In this document: positions 1-12,309 of the stretch, piece after piece | Layout of the letters: each line of letters opens with the position of its first letter | Numbering within the stretch: position 1 is the first letter of the stretch | Source: Morinoia aosen | Taxonomy: Eukaryota; Arthropoda; Malacostraca; Amphipoda; Talitridae | DNA: 64,000 nucleotides | NCBI GenBank assembly: GCA_030386875.1 | Contig: CM059563.1 | Location: 49,603,602 to 49,667,601, forward strand | Reading direction: 5' to 3' | Program-made: the position numbers and the translations under genes | The notes under the pieces: generated by a model | Databases searched by the model: none | The model's input: the letters and a program-made list of their open reading frames with translations, nothing else | Told to the model about the DNA's origin: nothing

Positions 1-1074
1 TTCGTGCTTTTCAAGTTTGTTGGAGTCTATTTACTTCTTCAGACCTGCGCACCTGCGTGAGGAGCCTGACATATTTAGTGAGATTTAACGGGAAAAAACT
101 CTAATGTGGTCAAGAATGCACAGAACTATAAAAGTGCGGCGAAGGATTCTCTCAGCATGACCTCAAAATGGATGCTCTGTCCCAGCATGTGAGAGCGCAC
201 AACCCTTCAGATCAGATCACTCCCTTTCCGAGCTATAGCCTGATCTGTACGAGCCGATGGATAGCCTTTCCACGGTCAAAAATTCCTAGAGAGCGCACGG
301 CAGGTCGCGCGTTTTATCAGGGAGGAGATCCAAGCCTCCAGAGCCTTCCAGGAGAGCTTCTCTCACACTCGGAGGTCGTATATTAGATGTGATTGGCCAC
401 AGGGACGCCTGCGCTTCGTGCCTCTGCTGCCCCCTCTGCATTTACCTCCAATTAGAAATGGGATACTTGGTTCTACCCACCAACATCATCGCCTTCAAGC
501 TGCACAGTCACAGATATTCTAGCACGATACTACCAAAACGCCTCATTACGACAAAATCGCTGTTCCTCGTCTGTATGTGAACTTCAAATGCGAATTCAAA
601 AAGTCTGCCAGCAGTCGAGAGTCGGAATATGAAATCTAGTATGGATTAACGCACAGAGCGTTTAACATCCGCGGAAATACCGTAGTAAAAATTAACACTT
701 TTCAAGGAATAGTACAGTTTTAAGCCTTTAATTACTTAGAACTAAGGTGATCGCGATATTAACGTTAAAATGCGAACCGAAATAATGAAAATCTAACTCG
801 TTGAGAACCATCAAAATTTTATGAAATAAAGATCCAAAAATAGAATGATTTAATACCATCGTAGATGAAATAAAAACATAAATGCAGCACAAATTATTTT
901 TTTGCAGAAATAAACAACAAAGAATGTTCAAAAAATGTGACTCGACGACACTATGATACTGATTAAACTACGATACAGGTGAGTTCAACAAGCTACATAT
1001 ATTAGATTAAGCCTTCCTCGTCGAATAAAATGCATGTATATAATTGAAAGATGAGGGCATAATATTCAGAATCG
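1..1074. other. Non-coding stretch, nothing recognised
   Basis: AT-rich sequence with a somewhat GC-richer patch around 170-440. Only short chance reading frames occur, with no recognisable domain, repeat or RNA gene. Confidence 0.6.
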
Positions 1075-1280
1075 AATTAAGGGAACGGGAAATCTATGCA
1101 AAAGGAGTGTTCTAATATAAGATACTGTTCACATAGAAACAGCAAGAAAGAAAGTAAAGACCAAAATGATATAGAGAAGAAAGCGTGGAAACTCAGATCC
1201 AAAACAGGGAAGTCCCGATGGCCTATTAATAGCTGAAGTAATCCAAAAGTATTCCCCTGGAGGGACGCCCGGCCCTTTAA
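1075..1280 (-). mobile_element. Family R copy 1, strongly degenerate
   Basis: Short blocks match the better copies of family R in the same order: a 'gggaacggga' block followed by 'aatctatgca', then 'catagaaacagcaagaaag', and finally 'attcccctgg' at the far end. Between these blocks the match is lost. No target-site duplication is visible. The strand is inferred from the family, whose 3' tail faces low coordinates. This is the oldest-looking copy and the weakest call of the set. Confidence 0.4.
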
Positions 1281-3898
1281 TATAGTACAAACAAATCAAA
1301 CTAACCTAAACCGGTTGACTACCGTACAGCCCTAAAGGACCTTTAGTCTACTGAAATATAATTTTATTTCAACCCTCGCGCAAAAATTTTTTAGAGGTAG
1401 GTATTGTTCTATTTTTGTACGTTTAAAAAGAGCGCACATGGTTTCTTTCCAAACTTCAACAGCACAACCAATAATTTCAACAATGTGTTCGAAAAATTTA
1501 GCAGAAACTGAGAACTATTTTTCCGCAAAATCTCATTCAGCGCATCTGTACTATCGAAGAAACTAAATAATGACCGTCCATTTGTATTTTTCATAACAGC
1601 TACAACAACTATATCAACTATACCGCAAAGTGTTTCGCCAAAATTAACCATTTGTTTGGAGTTTAAATTAATGGACTAGAGACCGAAGTGTGCGCTATGA
1701 GCTAAATTACGAGCTCGGGCAGTCTCATAAGCCATCGGAAGATATTAAAGGCTCGCTTCTAGGAGAGGTTGGACAGCGCCGTAATTGATTTCACGCCGAA
1801 CGATGCGGTGCTCCAGGGGAGGCGGCGCATACCTTCAGCATAGGACTCACACAGGCACCGAAGAATAGAACTTCTCTCTATGTAGTAGCGCGACTACAGG
1901 ACAGATTAGTTCTGGTGGCTTACAGAGCCGTAAGTACCAATGCGCAACTGATAAATGGTAGATTATGACGGAAACGGATGGCCACTCGCCACCTCCATCC
2001 AAATCGTCAACGGTTATCCGACAATCTGTAGGCTTCAAAACGAAGAAGCCTATTTTACACGGCATAGAAAGTTACAGCACCTTGCTAAGCGAGGTTTGAA
2101 AATTGGGGATCACAAAATATTAAAACATTAAATTCAAGGAAAAACAGAGAAGCCTAACGAATATCTTACAAGTTCAACAGTGACACAAAAGAGGCATTCA
2201 CTTTAAATACCCATCATTTAAAGAATTAAGACTCGCATCCAAGCCGCTCTACAACACCAATCAAATTAAAAAGTTCTCAGCTCTAATACGCTATGATTAA
2301 TTTAATTATACTTATACCTCCTTCTACGGGAGTGTTTCACCATGAAAGAGTGTAGCCGCAACAAAGAAAGACGCACTATTTGAAATCTATAAACGGACCC
2401 AATAGAAGACCTGGACAGAAGAACCGTGACTGAAATGACACGAGGTGACCTGAGGCTCGATGCTCAGCTTTAAACTTGACGCTCAAATACAGATCATTAT
2501 TTCCTTTCACATCAATGGAATTCGAGTTCAAGCGCGGCCTACCGAAATTAAGTCGCATTAGTTACTTCACTTAGTCTCCCAGTTGATTATTTTCATCGAC
2601 ATCAAGATGATTTATGTAAGTTTGTAGACTATCTCCATGAAATTGCAGTGCATCATCGAATTTTTATCCCGGAAGGGCCATTTTTTTCGGATAGATATAT
2701 GTAATATTCTACCGCGTAATAATTGTTCAATTTCCAAGCATTTTTTAAAGTTTCAGTAGACTCATGTCACCGGCAATAACGGATAAAACCTAACAAAGAA
2801 GTCGGAAAACCGATGATCGGACCAATGAACATTATGAACTGGGTACAGCTCTCCTCTCCTGTTGACTCCGCCTCTTGCCTCTTCAGTTAAATTCGGTTCC
2901 GGTAATGAAACCTAGTTCAGATATTTATCGATCTCACCAACAACATTCCCCTCATATCACATCTGTTAAATTTCACATCAGAACTAACTGCAGCTAGTGC
3001 ATTTTATTAACGTTTATATATATCATCCAGATATTTGATTCCTCCGGTACTCGTTCTGAAAACAAGCGCAAGACACACCCAGACGGAAATCTTCAAATTG
3101 AACGAAACCGGAGGGAAAAGAAATGATCTCTTAAAATACCCCGCAAAAGGACACTTTTCCAGCTTTCCAAAACATATGTATATGAATATCAACAAAGAGA
3201 AGTAAAAATGGGAAAATTTCAGTTAAGTAAGTTAAGCACAAATTTTACCAAGGGTAGTAAATAATTCGTCGTCTAGCTGCTTGAGGTACCAGAGGCATTG
3301 AATACTTGTTTCTGTGGGATATTCTAAATCTTTTCGAATACAATTTTAACGAGGAGAAAAAGACTCACGATAATGAAATGCAAAATTAGCAGGAAAAACA
3401 TTTGATTCTGATATTGCGAGAGTTTCAAAAGGCAGCGACCAATTCCTGTTTTCAGACTCTCTTGAAGACACACAAATGCAAAAATGAGCGAAAAAGTGAG
3501 GCAAGTGCAACCTTGTGTGAAATAGAATCAGGAATGTCTTGAAGAATACGAAAATTCCGCACTTGAGGACCCCGAGGGCTATAATTTACTAAGTGCCTGG
3601 CGGACCTGAACCACGTCCGACATCCCGGACAAAACCGTGCTTGTGGGTGACAGTTGAGCGTGGGTTTTATCTCACGACCTCTGATCGCGTCGTCTAATTA
3701 AAAACTCCATAAAAAACCTATAAACCCATCGACGGATTGTTGTGATACGATTCCACCTCGAATGAAAGTCGACAGCAATGAGCGGCTTGTTCTTCGAAAC
3801 CGTAATTATTGTGCCGACCTGCAGACGATCAAGAAAGAAATGCTGATGGTATGAGATTAATAACCGAGCGTAAATGCAAAGGAGTCAGCTGAATTTAA
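1281..3898. other. Non-coding stretch, nothing recognised
   Basis: No frame longer than about 80 codons and no repeat shared with the rest of the window were recognised. The sequence is AT-rich throughout and ends at the TTAA that flanks the piggyBac element. Confidence 0.6.
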
Positions 3899-4286
3899 TT
3901 AACCCATTTACGCCGAGAATAGGAAATGTATTCAGATTTGTTTATAACTTTCAATAAAGGGTAAAATGGATGTAAAAGAAACAAAAATGACATCCATTTA
4001 GTTGTATAAAATATAATTTTTGAAATATGAGGCGTGATCATATGGACACGCTCGGCAAGAGAGGGTACAAAAACTAACTATTTTCAAATATGGTATATAA
4101 TGATAATATTGATCCATTTGAACATATGAGGCCTTGATATTACTACATATTCAATGTATATAGAATATATAAAAAAAATAACGTAAATAAATTATAAAAA
4201 ATAATACAAAATACAAAATTATATCCATCTTGACAACAAATAACCTCTTGAACTAATATGCAGTGGAAGACATATAAGGAACCAAA

Positions 4287-6264
4287 TTACTGCATGTGAT
4301 AAGACTTGAAGCATTGCAAGCACAGCCCAACATCGCATTTTGAGCAAGACATACGTATGGTGGAGCTGCATCCATCGCCGTTGCACCTACGACGGTTAGA
4401 TGCAATTGGGAAGTGATCAATTCTGTCGAACCTGGCATCATTGAATCCTGGACGTGATGAAATTCTTTTCATGCCACTATTCTTGGGAACCGTTTGAAAT
4501 CTAGACAAATATGACATTGCCACATTTTGTCTGAAATTGAGATGATCTTGTCCTGAGCCCCTCTTCTTAGCCAAGATCCAAGCATTTTGAATTGAAACAT
4601 CGACTAGCCAGGAAAATAAACTCCACCACCACTTTTTACCTCTGATTCCAATACGGTAGCAGTTGATGTTTTGGTCCATCTGATCTGTTCCGCCCATGGA
4701 ATTATTGTATGCTTTTACTGATTTTGGAATTTCGATTTCAACATGCTTGGTTTTTTGCTTTGACCAGCGCTTTACCTTACCAACGGGTAATACTCCATGG
4801 AGAGTAGACGCAACAGTTACAACAGCATTGTCTTTCCATCTAGTAACTTTGATGTTCTCTGAGCCCATAGTTCCCGTGACACACTCGGCGTAACCTCTCT
4901 CTTTCTTGTCAACTGTATTTGCATCGAGAATAGGGCATGATTTGTCGATCCTATTCTTTCTTACTGTCCCTGTTCCGTCATATCCGCGGGTTTTTATTTC
5001 TTGAAGCAACGGAAGGGTTGTAAACAAATTATCAGTGAATAGATGGTATGGAAGAATCCTTTTTTCATCACTGTACATATTCAGAAGATTGAGTACTGTA
5101 GCAGAGCATTTGCCATATTTGCTTTCTAATTCTTCGTCTCCTTGGTGAGTTTTCCCTTGGTAAGGATCAAACGCAATAAGATAACCTTCGGTTGTGTTCT
5201 GACTCCATATCTTATAACCGAACCTAATGGGTTTGTTGCGAATGGCTTGCTTGCAACTGTGTTTACCAAAATATTCCACCATCGCTTCGTCGTGTGAAAT
5301 ATTTCTCTCGGGAACGTAATGTTCCATAAACTTACGCTGCAAATGATTTATCAAAGGACGAAGTTTGGCATACTTGTCATTTTTATCAAGGTCATCAGTT
5401 GCATTGAAATGAAGACATTTCATAATTTCGTCAAATCTGTCTCGGCGCATTGCGCTGCAGATAGCTTCATTGTGAACTTCTGGAGACTGAGACCAAAACA
5501 TTCTACGTCGTGGTACTGGATGATATCCTGAGACAATTAGTATTCCTAAAAATACTCTCAGTTCTTCAATCGCAACCGAAATATCTGGCCAATTATTCTT
5601 CATGCAATACTTCGTCATCTGCTTCTTACAATAATCGAGCAGTTCATCACTGAAAAATAACTCAAAGAGTTCTGTTTCGCTCATTTGGTTGTAAGTGCTA
5701 TAGTCACCTTCAGGAAATGGAGCTTGACTTAGCAGTTTGTCTTCTTTTTTCCATTTTGGTTTTACAGGCGCCTCTTTTGAAGTTCTCTTCGTTTTCCTCG
5801 CTGGTTGCATATCTTCTTCAACCTCGTCTTCGATGTCGCTCTTGTTACGATACCTCAACTCTGCTGGCGCTAATAATTGATTACCAGACAAATTTTCAGG
5901 GTAAAATGGTGTCCCAGCGTCGTCATTTCCGGAGTCTTCATCCGTAACATTGCCCTCATTTGGCGGTTCAATGTATATATCGCAGTTGTTATCATCGTCA
6001 TTCTCTAATATATCCAGAATTTCATTCACAGTCAGTCCAGTCCGCCTGAAATAAAAGATATCATATTGTACCCACTTATACCGACTGTGTTCATATGATC
6101 ACGCAAAGATTATAATGACATTACAATACATAAATATTTTTCTGCAAACTCAACAATACTCATATACCTTCCTATGCATGTGTATATAATATTGTGAATG
6201 TTTCAACTGATTTGCATAATTGTAGCAAAAGTTATGGTACTTACATCCTACGTGAATTCGCCAT
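4287..6264 (-). CDS. piggyBac transposase, two exons, 592 aa
   Basis: This is a DDE_Tnp_1_7 (PGBD-type) transposase, which cuts at the element's inverted repeats and inserts at TTAA. I place the start at the ATG at 6264-6262. Exon 1 is 6264-6245, a predicted intron (GTAAGT donor, TTTATTTCAG acceptor) is 6244-6046, and exon 2 is 6045-4287, ending in TAA. Splicing restores one frame of 592 residues; unspliced, exon 2 would have to start at GTG 6029-6027. Catalytic aspartates expected for the family are present: D259 in SHDEAMVEYF, D345 in FTDNLFTTLP and D461 in NSMGGTDQMDQ. A basic stretch at about residues 88-108 may be a nuclear localisation signal. The C-terminus is a cysteine-rich zinc-binding domain with C561, C566, C574, C577, C582, C585 and H590. 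Length matches autonomous family members. Gene structure is predicted and not confirmed by RNA. Confidence 0.93.
6046..6244 (-). other. Predicted intron of the piggyBac transposase
   Basis: On the minus strand it starts GTAAGTACC and ends TTTTATTTCAG. Removing it joins 'AT' of exon 1 to 'GCGG' of exon 2 and recreates an ATG codon in frame with the long exon. It contains a copy of the subterminal palindromic motif at about 6084-6104. Confidence 0.75.
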
Positions 6265-6446
6265 GACTGCTACTGCGGGAACAGCGTGAACGTGACGTGC
6301 GCTCTCCTCAGAGGACACTCCACCACTGACTAAACTGTTGCATCAGATTTATTACCAGACGTGTACAGAACACGTTCAAATTCCGATTGAACGTAGTTTA
6401 TGCCTTGTTTTGGTTTTATATTGCTTTTTGAAAAGTAATATCAACT

Positions 6447-6462
6447 GTGTTCATATGAACAC
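6447..6462. promoter_or_regulatory. 16-bp palindrome next to the right TIR; repeated subterminal motif
   Basis: GTGTTCATATGAACAC is a perfect palindrome placed one base from the right terminal repeat. Near-copies are at about 4033-4050 (left end, followed by CTCGGC as on the right) and 6087-6104 (in the intron). Repeats of this kind just inside the ends are candidate transposase-binding sites; that role is inferred. Confidence 0.55.
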
Positions 6463-6482
6463 GCTCGGCGTAAATGGGTTAA

Positions 6483-6650
6483 TGCATTAGACTGGACATG
6501 AGCTCATCAAGTTAGAAACTGGGATGGCATAGAGCTGCCAGCTGAATCTATGTTTACGGTAAATCAAGATACAGGACGCTAGTTAATGCATTCAAGTAAA
6601 AAACGTACCACTTGAGAACGGTGTCGACCAAGATACAAAAAAGTAATGAA
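6483..6650. other. Short non-coding spacer
   Basis: Nothing recognised between the piggyBac right end and the next repeat copy. Confidence 0.6.
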
Positions 6651-7030
6651 GATTAGATTACATCACGAGTTATTTTAAGGAACCCTAACAACAAGAAAAG
6701 TATTTCAAAGAGAGAATGATGAAGGTTTCATTTAATATGGTAGTTAGGGGAACGGGGAATCTTTGCACAAGGTGTTTCTCACCCAAGAAACTTTCATAAA
6801 AACAGGAAGTTGGAAAACGAGTACATGAAACAAGATAGAAGTTGAAAGATAAACTAATCTATCATGAAAAACAGAACTGCATAGAACCGAAAAAGATGGC
6901 CCGTAACAAAACAAAACATAGTTCTATTTCAGCAGAAGAAGCCTACTTAACCAGCTCAGGATCTCACATTTTTCCCCTGGGAGCGCTAATTCCTATAGAT
7001 GCGATAGTTGTATCACTCTCAGGCGAAAAT
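6651..7030 (-). mobile_element. Family R copy 2, long and diverged
   Basis: Begins at a 'gattagatta' tail (6651-6660) and continues through the family order: a 'gaaggtttcatttaatatgg' block, 'ggaacggggaatctttgcac', 'gaaccgaaaaagatgg', and on to 'cccctgggagcgctaattcc' and 'gatagttgtatc'. It therefore keeps the segment that younger copies have lost at the high-coordinate end. Many substitutions and no clear target-site duplication mark it as an old copy. Confidence 0.75.
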
Positions 7031-10000
7031 CCAACGAATAAGCCACCTTCTGAAGTCAAGGCATGATGATTTCGTCCACCGCCGGTGGGATTTTACAAAT
7101 CAAATGCAGAGCAGCAGGGAAGATCACACCATAAGTACTGATCCGCGCTACCCCAAACTGTGGGCATAACGCGGTGTCAGAGCCCTAGGCCTCAGGGTGA
7201 GGTCCAGATTATTTTGCGCAAACAAAAAGCACGCTTCAAAAATTTCGTTTACCTTCAACCTAGTATGAAAATAATCCGCCTCATTCTGATAGATACGCAT
7301 TAACACTACTGGTGGTTGTCCAAAGGTCAGGACATACTTGTATCAACTATGAATTATTTTCCGAGTTACGGAGAAGATCATTCATGTACACACTGAACTT
7401 GATGCACTCCTTGTGTCAGTTATTCATTCACAAATACACAGGAACATAACCAAAAGTAAGCCCTCTTAACTCAAAAAGACAATGAACTGTATGGGTAATC
7501 TCACGCTAGGTAAATCATTTTTGAATATGCAATTCCACCTCAACAACATGGAAAATAGCTCTTCATCAATCAACCTAAATTCTACCGAAAAATTAATATG
7601 AAAAGTTAAGGGTTTGAGTTAGGTTCACCGTTATTTTAGATATTAAAGTAAAGAAACAAAAAGTTTTCACTTCAATACCTGACAAATTTGAAGCCTAAAA
7701 TATCAAGCAATATATCCGCACATATGTTCTAAGAAATCAAAACTATTTCAAAAACCAGAAATACATTGAATACTCCTATGATCGATCACTTTGCATAATT
7801 TTTTTATATATCACCTATCATATTCAACACAACGCAAGGCATACTCAAAACAAATTGAGAACCAAATTCTCAATACAGAGTTTCTACAGTTCTCATTCAC
7901 ACCGAAATCAAAGATCTCTCAAATAGAAACTCACAACGCTCAACATGCAAAGCTTTTAGCTGCAGCTGCTTACAGTGCCAACTGAACAATTCATCAAAAG
8001 AGTTATTCACTTATCTGATAATATATGCTTTCGCAAGAAAACGTCGAGTCAACGTTTAAGGCTTGTACATCGCATAAAACCGTAGCATGAACAAGAAACC
8101 AACAGATTTCACATCTTAAACCAAAGAGAATTTTATACGAACGCCCAACAGCCGTTTACAGCGCTGTATAAGTGCAGATATGAGACACTTAACACTAATC
8201 TGCCGCTGACACCACCTCTGATTCAGACCAAGTGCAACTCTATTCAGACGATTCGTTCAATCACCTCATTTTTTGCCTCCATGTCTCCAGCACGAAATTG
8301 ATATTTCCTAGGATCTAACAGAACACAGGCCGCGCCCCAAACACTGCCGATAAAAAGCTTTGGTGACCTGATGAGACAGTAAATATCTTCAGCAGCTTGA
8401 GGACTTTTCTCGTGAAATCGAATCAAGATAAAAACTCGCATGAAATCTAATTGCAGATATACACTATTTACATCCATGATCAGACGGCAGAACGTTCGGA
8501 GTTTAGGCGTATTGCACACTGGGCCCAAGAAAACCCAATTTATACGTTACTGCAACGTAACATAGCTACAGTTCTGAGAGACATTTGAATTAGTTATGCC
8601 ATTATAGGATGCCATACAGGCATCTGAAGAGTACGGAGACCAGAAAGAAAACAAGAAATGACACTCGGAAACGACCTTGGAAATATCGGTAACCTAAGAA
8701 AAAAGAGGAAAGAGTAAAAATTAATGATTTGGGTTTTTAATAATTTACAACATCACAATCACTTTAGTGATGTGATGCCTACAAACATGAGGAATACCTC
8801 TAAAACCATAAAAATCAGGAGTTCTATTCATGAGGACAACGACGTCAAGGTACTTGAGAAAAGTTTCGAGTAATAGACATAACTATTTCGCATTCTTTAG
8901 AGTTTCTCAGTAAACAATTAAAAGAGAGAGAACGATTCAATTTCAGACGAACGATTATATCAAAGAAAATCGATTTTTCATTCATCGCACATTCAAAGAC
9001 AGCAGCAAATTTCCTCAAATATACCTTGTTTTACAGCAAAGGACGGTATTTTAGGGATTCGAGAACGAACCTTTTCCTGTGTTTGAAAACTTGAACTACG
9101 CGGAGAAGCTAAGCATGATTGAGAATCTCGCCGCTGATAAAAGGCTGAGAAGAACAAATTGCTAAGCAGCATGAAGGGAAGAAGCTCCTCAGAGCAGTTA
9201 AACAACGCAGCCAATTAGCGTGATTGAAGAGACCTTATCAGGTAGTGAACACTTGCAGGAAAGCTTGACAAAACCAGCAAGCTAGATTTTTTCGATGTTC
9301 TCACATAGTATTCAGCTTCGAGCAAATCACTTCGTGGAAAACCTGCTGCCCAGTACTAAAATTTGTGCGTAAATATAACGCTGATTATAGTAGTCGTTAA
9401 ACGATCAAAACACGGCAAACCCTTATATTTAAATAAACTAGAGAACTGTTTAACTATCTATTTAGTGAATGATTTTTGTCAGCAATAAACATAACCAAAG
9501 CGTACACGAAACTTTCAACCTTCTCATGGATGTTTTTTTAAATACAAAAGCATAAATAATGAGATCGGAGAGCACTACGATTGAAGGGAAAAGCCAGTAA
9601 TATTTTTTTCAGGTTATTCTACGTCGCTGATCCTAAAATGCTAGTAAATTCATCTGCGTTGTAGAAGAATTTTCGCGCTTGCTGTTTTCTTGATATAAAT
9701 ACTAGGGTTTCTACACTTTATTTCTGGTAGATACAAATTATATCGAACAGCACAGCACGACCCAAACTGAGCGTAATTGCACAAAGTAGCAAAAAACTAA
9801 ACTTCTACATCATGCGTACGAACCATGGATGTCGCAAAAACCCAGATTCTCAAGAGATGTTCATTACCAGATTTCAGAAACACCACTCCTTTGCTTCCAT
9901 CAAATAAATAAATACTAGAAGCAGACCCTCAAATCACACTGTACGCACTAAACGGCCTGATTGCAGTGCGGGGGTAACATACGCACCTACACAGAGTATG

Positions 10001-11986
10001 CTAATGGAATGGTCGGACAAATTGCGTCCAGTAGCTCCCTCCGTACGAAGCTTAAAGCAAGGCGAGACTGTTCCGTGTCATGCATCGCTGGCTGCCGGAG
10101 TTCAACTCCGAGCCAAGAAGGACGGCCGGTGTGGTATGGGCGATCTGCCTCTCGATCTGACCAACGAGTGGGGGCAGTTTCAACTCTTTACGAGCACTGT
10201 GAATTCTTTTATTGATACTAAGTTATCCTCTAAAATTATACTTGAGCAGTAGCTAATGAACTCAACAACGGAGCAGCTCGTGTGGGAAAAATAAAATGTT
10301 TCGGGCTGTCACCATCGACAAGCTTATTTTAATGAAGCCAAAGTAACTAAAGGCAGTTTCCCAGCATAACGAGGTCATTGGTACACAGACGCATCGAACA
10401 AACTGGGAGTGGTTCTCTCGCATTGGTGGAAGCGAGACCGTCACATGGCGCATATGTGGCAGGAAAGATGAACCGCGATTAACAAATTGCAAAATAACAC
10501 CAATCTTGTGCTGTTCTCCACTTCGTGCTGTTATCCACAAAAAACTGCAGGATAATATTGAAGTTACATGCACTTAACAAGAGACAACTCACATGGCTAT
10601 TCAATTGCTGAGCGAGACGACGCCCTTTATAGCAACGAAAGCTATTTATGCGAAATCAAACTTTGCGTATTTAGTATAGTCATATAGTGCAGTAGCAGCT
10701 GTCATTCAGATCCCATTATAATATTAACAAATATTATTAACATATAAGTTGAGCCGGCCAATGTACTCGAGCATGCAACAGTGACGCGAAGGCTTCAACT
10801 CGAGATGAATACATTAGCATGATGTAAATTGGGTACCCGTAGGAAGGAATGTCAGCTACCTATACCTAAGAGTACAGAGGAGACAAAGGAAAGCGAGTTG
10901 AGCTTATCTTGAAATGAAATAAAACTCGCTACAGCCTCCTGAGACATGTGCAACTGATTCTTCGTTTTAGGTCAAGTCTATCATGGGTAGTGTGCTGTTT
11001 GGGACCGCATATTGAATTCGATACAAGCGAAAGTTAACTTTCAAGCAGTCAGAATGAGCAAGTAAATTTAGCCACCACAAGCAAATGCCCGTTTACCTCA
11101 ACAACTACAGGATCGAAATAAATAAATTTTGACGAATTTCGTTGAAAAATAAAACTTTCAGCTCCAATGCAAACCGGAGAAATAATGAGTTACATGATTT
11201 AACGTAAATTGAAACGCCTATCAGAGCAAGTATTTTTAGAAATGACATACCAATGAACGGGAAATGAGAAGCGACTATCATCTTAGTTCGTACTACAGAA
11301 GATAACAGGGATACTCTCCCTCATGAATTGAACCGAAGTAGGTTTTCATGCATCTTCAATACGAAAGGAAAAAAGTAGCATTTTCATTGGGGATTACAAA
11401 GTGAGAGTATAGCTGAACTGATAGCGTGGCGTACGGAGAACCTCTTCAGTAACAGAAAGAACGCCCACGTTCCAGAAAAAGCAAATCTTAGAATTCGAGT
11501 GAAACGATTAACGAGATGAGCTCCTTATGATCCCTCATCAGAGCGTCGTAACTGACACCACACTTTACTCGGATGACCCTTAATCATAGGGTTAATCAAT
11601 TTAAAACTAGAATAAATGGCAGGGAGGTAAGTATTTGAGATTATCCCGTTTTTGACGAATGAGGAACAATTAAGCTGGGAGCCAGAGACCTCAGCCTCAG
11701 GCCCCACACGCAGGCTACCGGTCTTCTCGTGCGGACGCTATAACCACAGGGAGAACACGTATCGCTGTCTGCAGCGCAACTGCCTCGCTGCATAGCCCGC
11801 AATTTGGTCGCTGCACTCGTGGCAGTCGGTATAAATCCTGCAGAATATCCCGCTGTACACACGTCTATGGAAACAATAGGTCGCAATCCCAGGGTGTTGA
11901 TCATGAAATTAACTGAGATGAGGACTTTACGCTTTTTTATAAAGAGAAATTGTAAATTACGTGAATCATAAGGTAACTTCTGTTGT
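7031..11986. other. Long non-coding stretch, nothing recognised
   Basis: The largest open frames are about 100 codons or less (for example 8244-8528 minus and 10262-10573 minus). None has a recognisable domain. A GC-richer patch near 11690-11880 shows no identifiable content. Confidence 0.55.
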
Positions 11987-12309
11987 TAATTAAACGCCAG
12001 ATTAGATTAGTCGTTAATTTTAGCCTCCCAACCCAGCAACAAATGCGATCCAAAGAGAGGAAGGAGGAAGGCACCATTTAGTATGGAGTTAAGGAAACGC
12101 GGAATCTACGCAGAAAGGCATAGAAACAGTAAGTTGTGAAAGAAGATCATGAAACAAGACCAAAGTTGAAGAAGAAAGTAGTAGGTGTTGAAGAACAGGA
12201 CAGCAGTGAACCGAAAAAAGGAGGTCCTCAACATTACAAAAACATTTTATTTCAACAAAAAAGAAGGCCTACCTCACTCTCAGCTCGGGCCCTCACTAAT
12301 TAAACGCCA
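11987..12309 (-). mobile_element. Family R copy 3, with perfect 13-bp target-site duplication
   Basis: The element is 12000-12296 (297 bp), flanked by identical 13-bp direct repeats TAATTAAACGCCA at 11987-11999 and 12297-12309. The low-coordinate end is the (TCTAA)-like tail, read as 'gattagattag' on the plus strand. The high-coordinate end stops at 'gggccctcac', short of longer copies. A perfect duplication of 13 bp with one constant and one variable end is the pattern of LINE-type target-primed insertion with 5' truncation, so the sense strand is inferred to be minus. It is close to the copies at 47397 and 59388. Confidence 0.9.

Larger units (their letters stand above)
3899..6482 (-). mobile_element. 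Complete piggyBac-type DNA transposon
   Basis: The element occupies 3903-6478 and is flanked by TTAA at 3899-3902 and 6479-6482, the target-site duplication typical of the piggyBac superfamily. Its ends are perfect 15-bp inverted repeats: CCCATTTACGCCGAG at 3903-3917 and the reverse complement at 6464-6478. It contains one gene on the minus strand with an intact frame. A subterminal motif with consensus GTGTYCATATGAWCACGC lies inside both ends and once in the predicted intron. Length is about 2.58 kb, normal for an autonomous piggyBac. Intact ends, intact duplication and an open transposase frame together indicate a fairly recent insertion that could still be autonomous; activity itself is not shown by sequence. 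Confidence 0.95.

Noticed and set aside
4253-5947. Several plus-strand frames inside the piggyBac gene
   Set aside because: They are antisense to the transposase and show no independent signals.
10084-10125. Possible tRNA T-arm / pol III B box (GGAGTTCAACTCCG)
   Set aside because: The hairpin has a 5-base and not a 7-base loop, and no A box, anticodon arm or acceptor stem was found around it.
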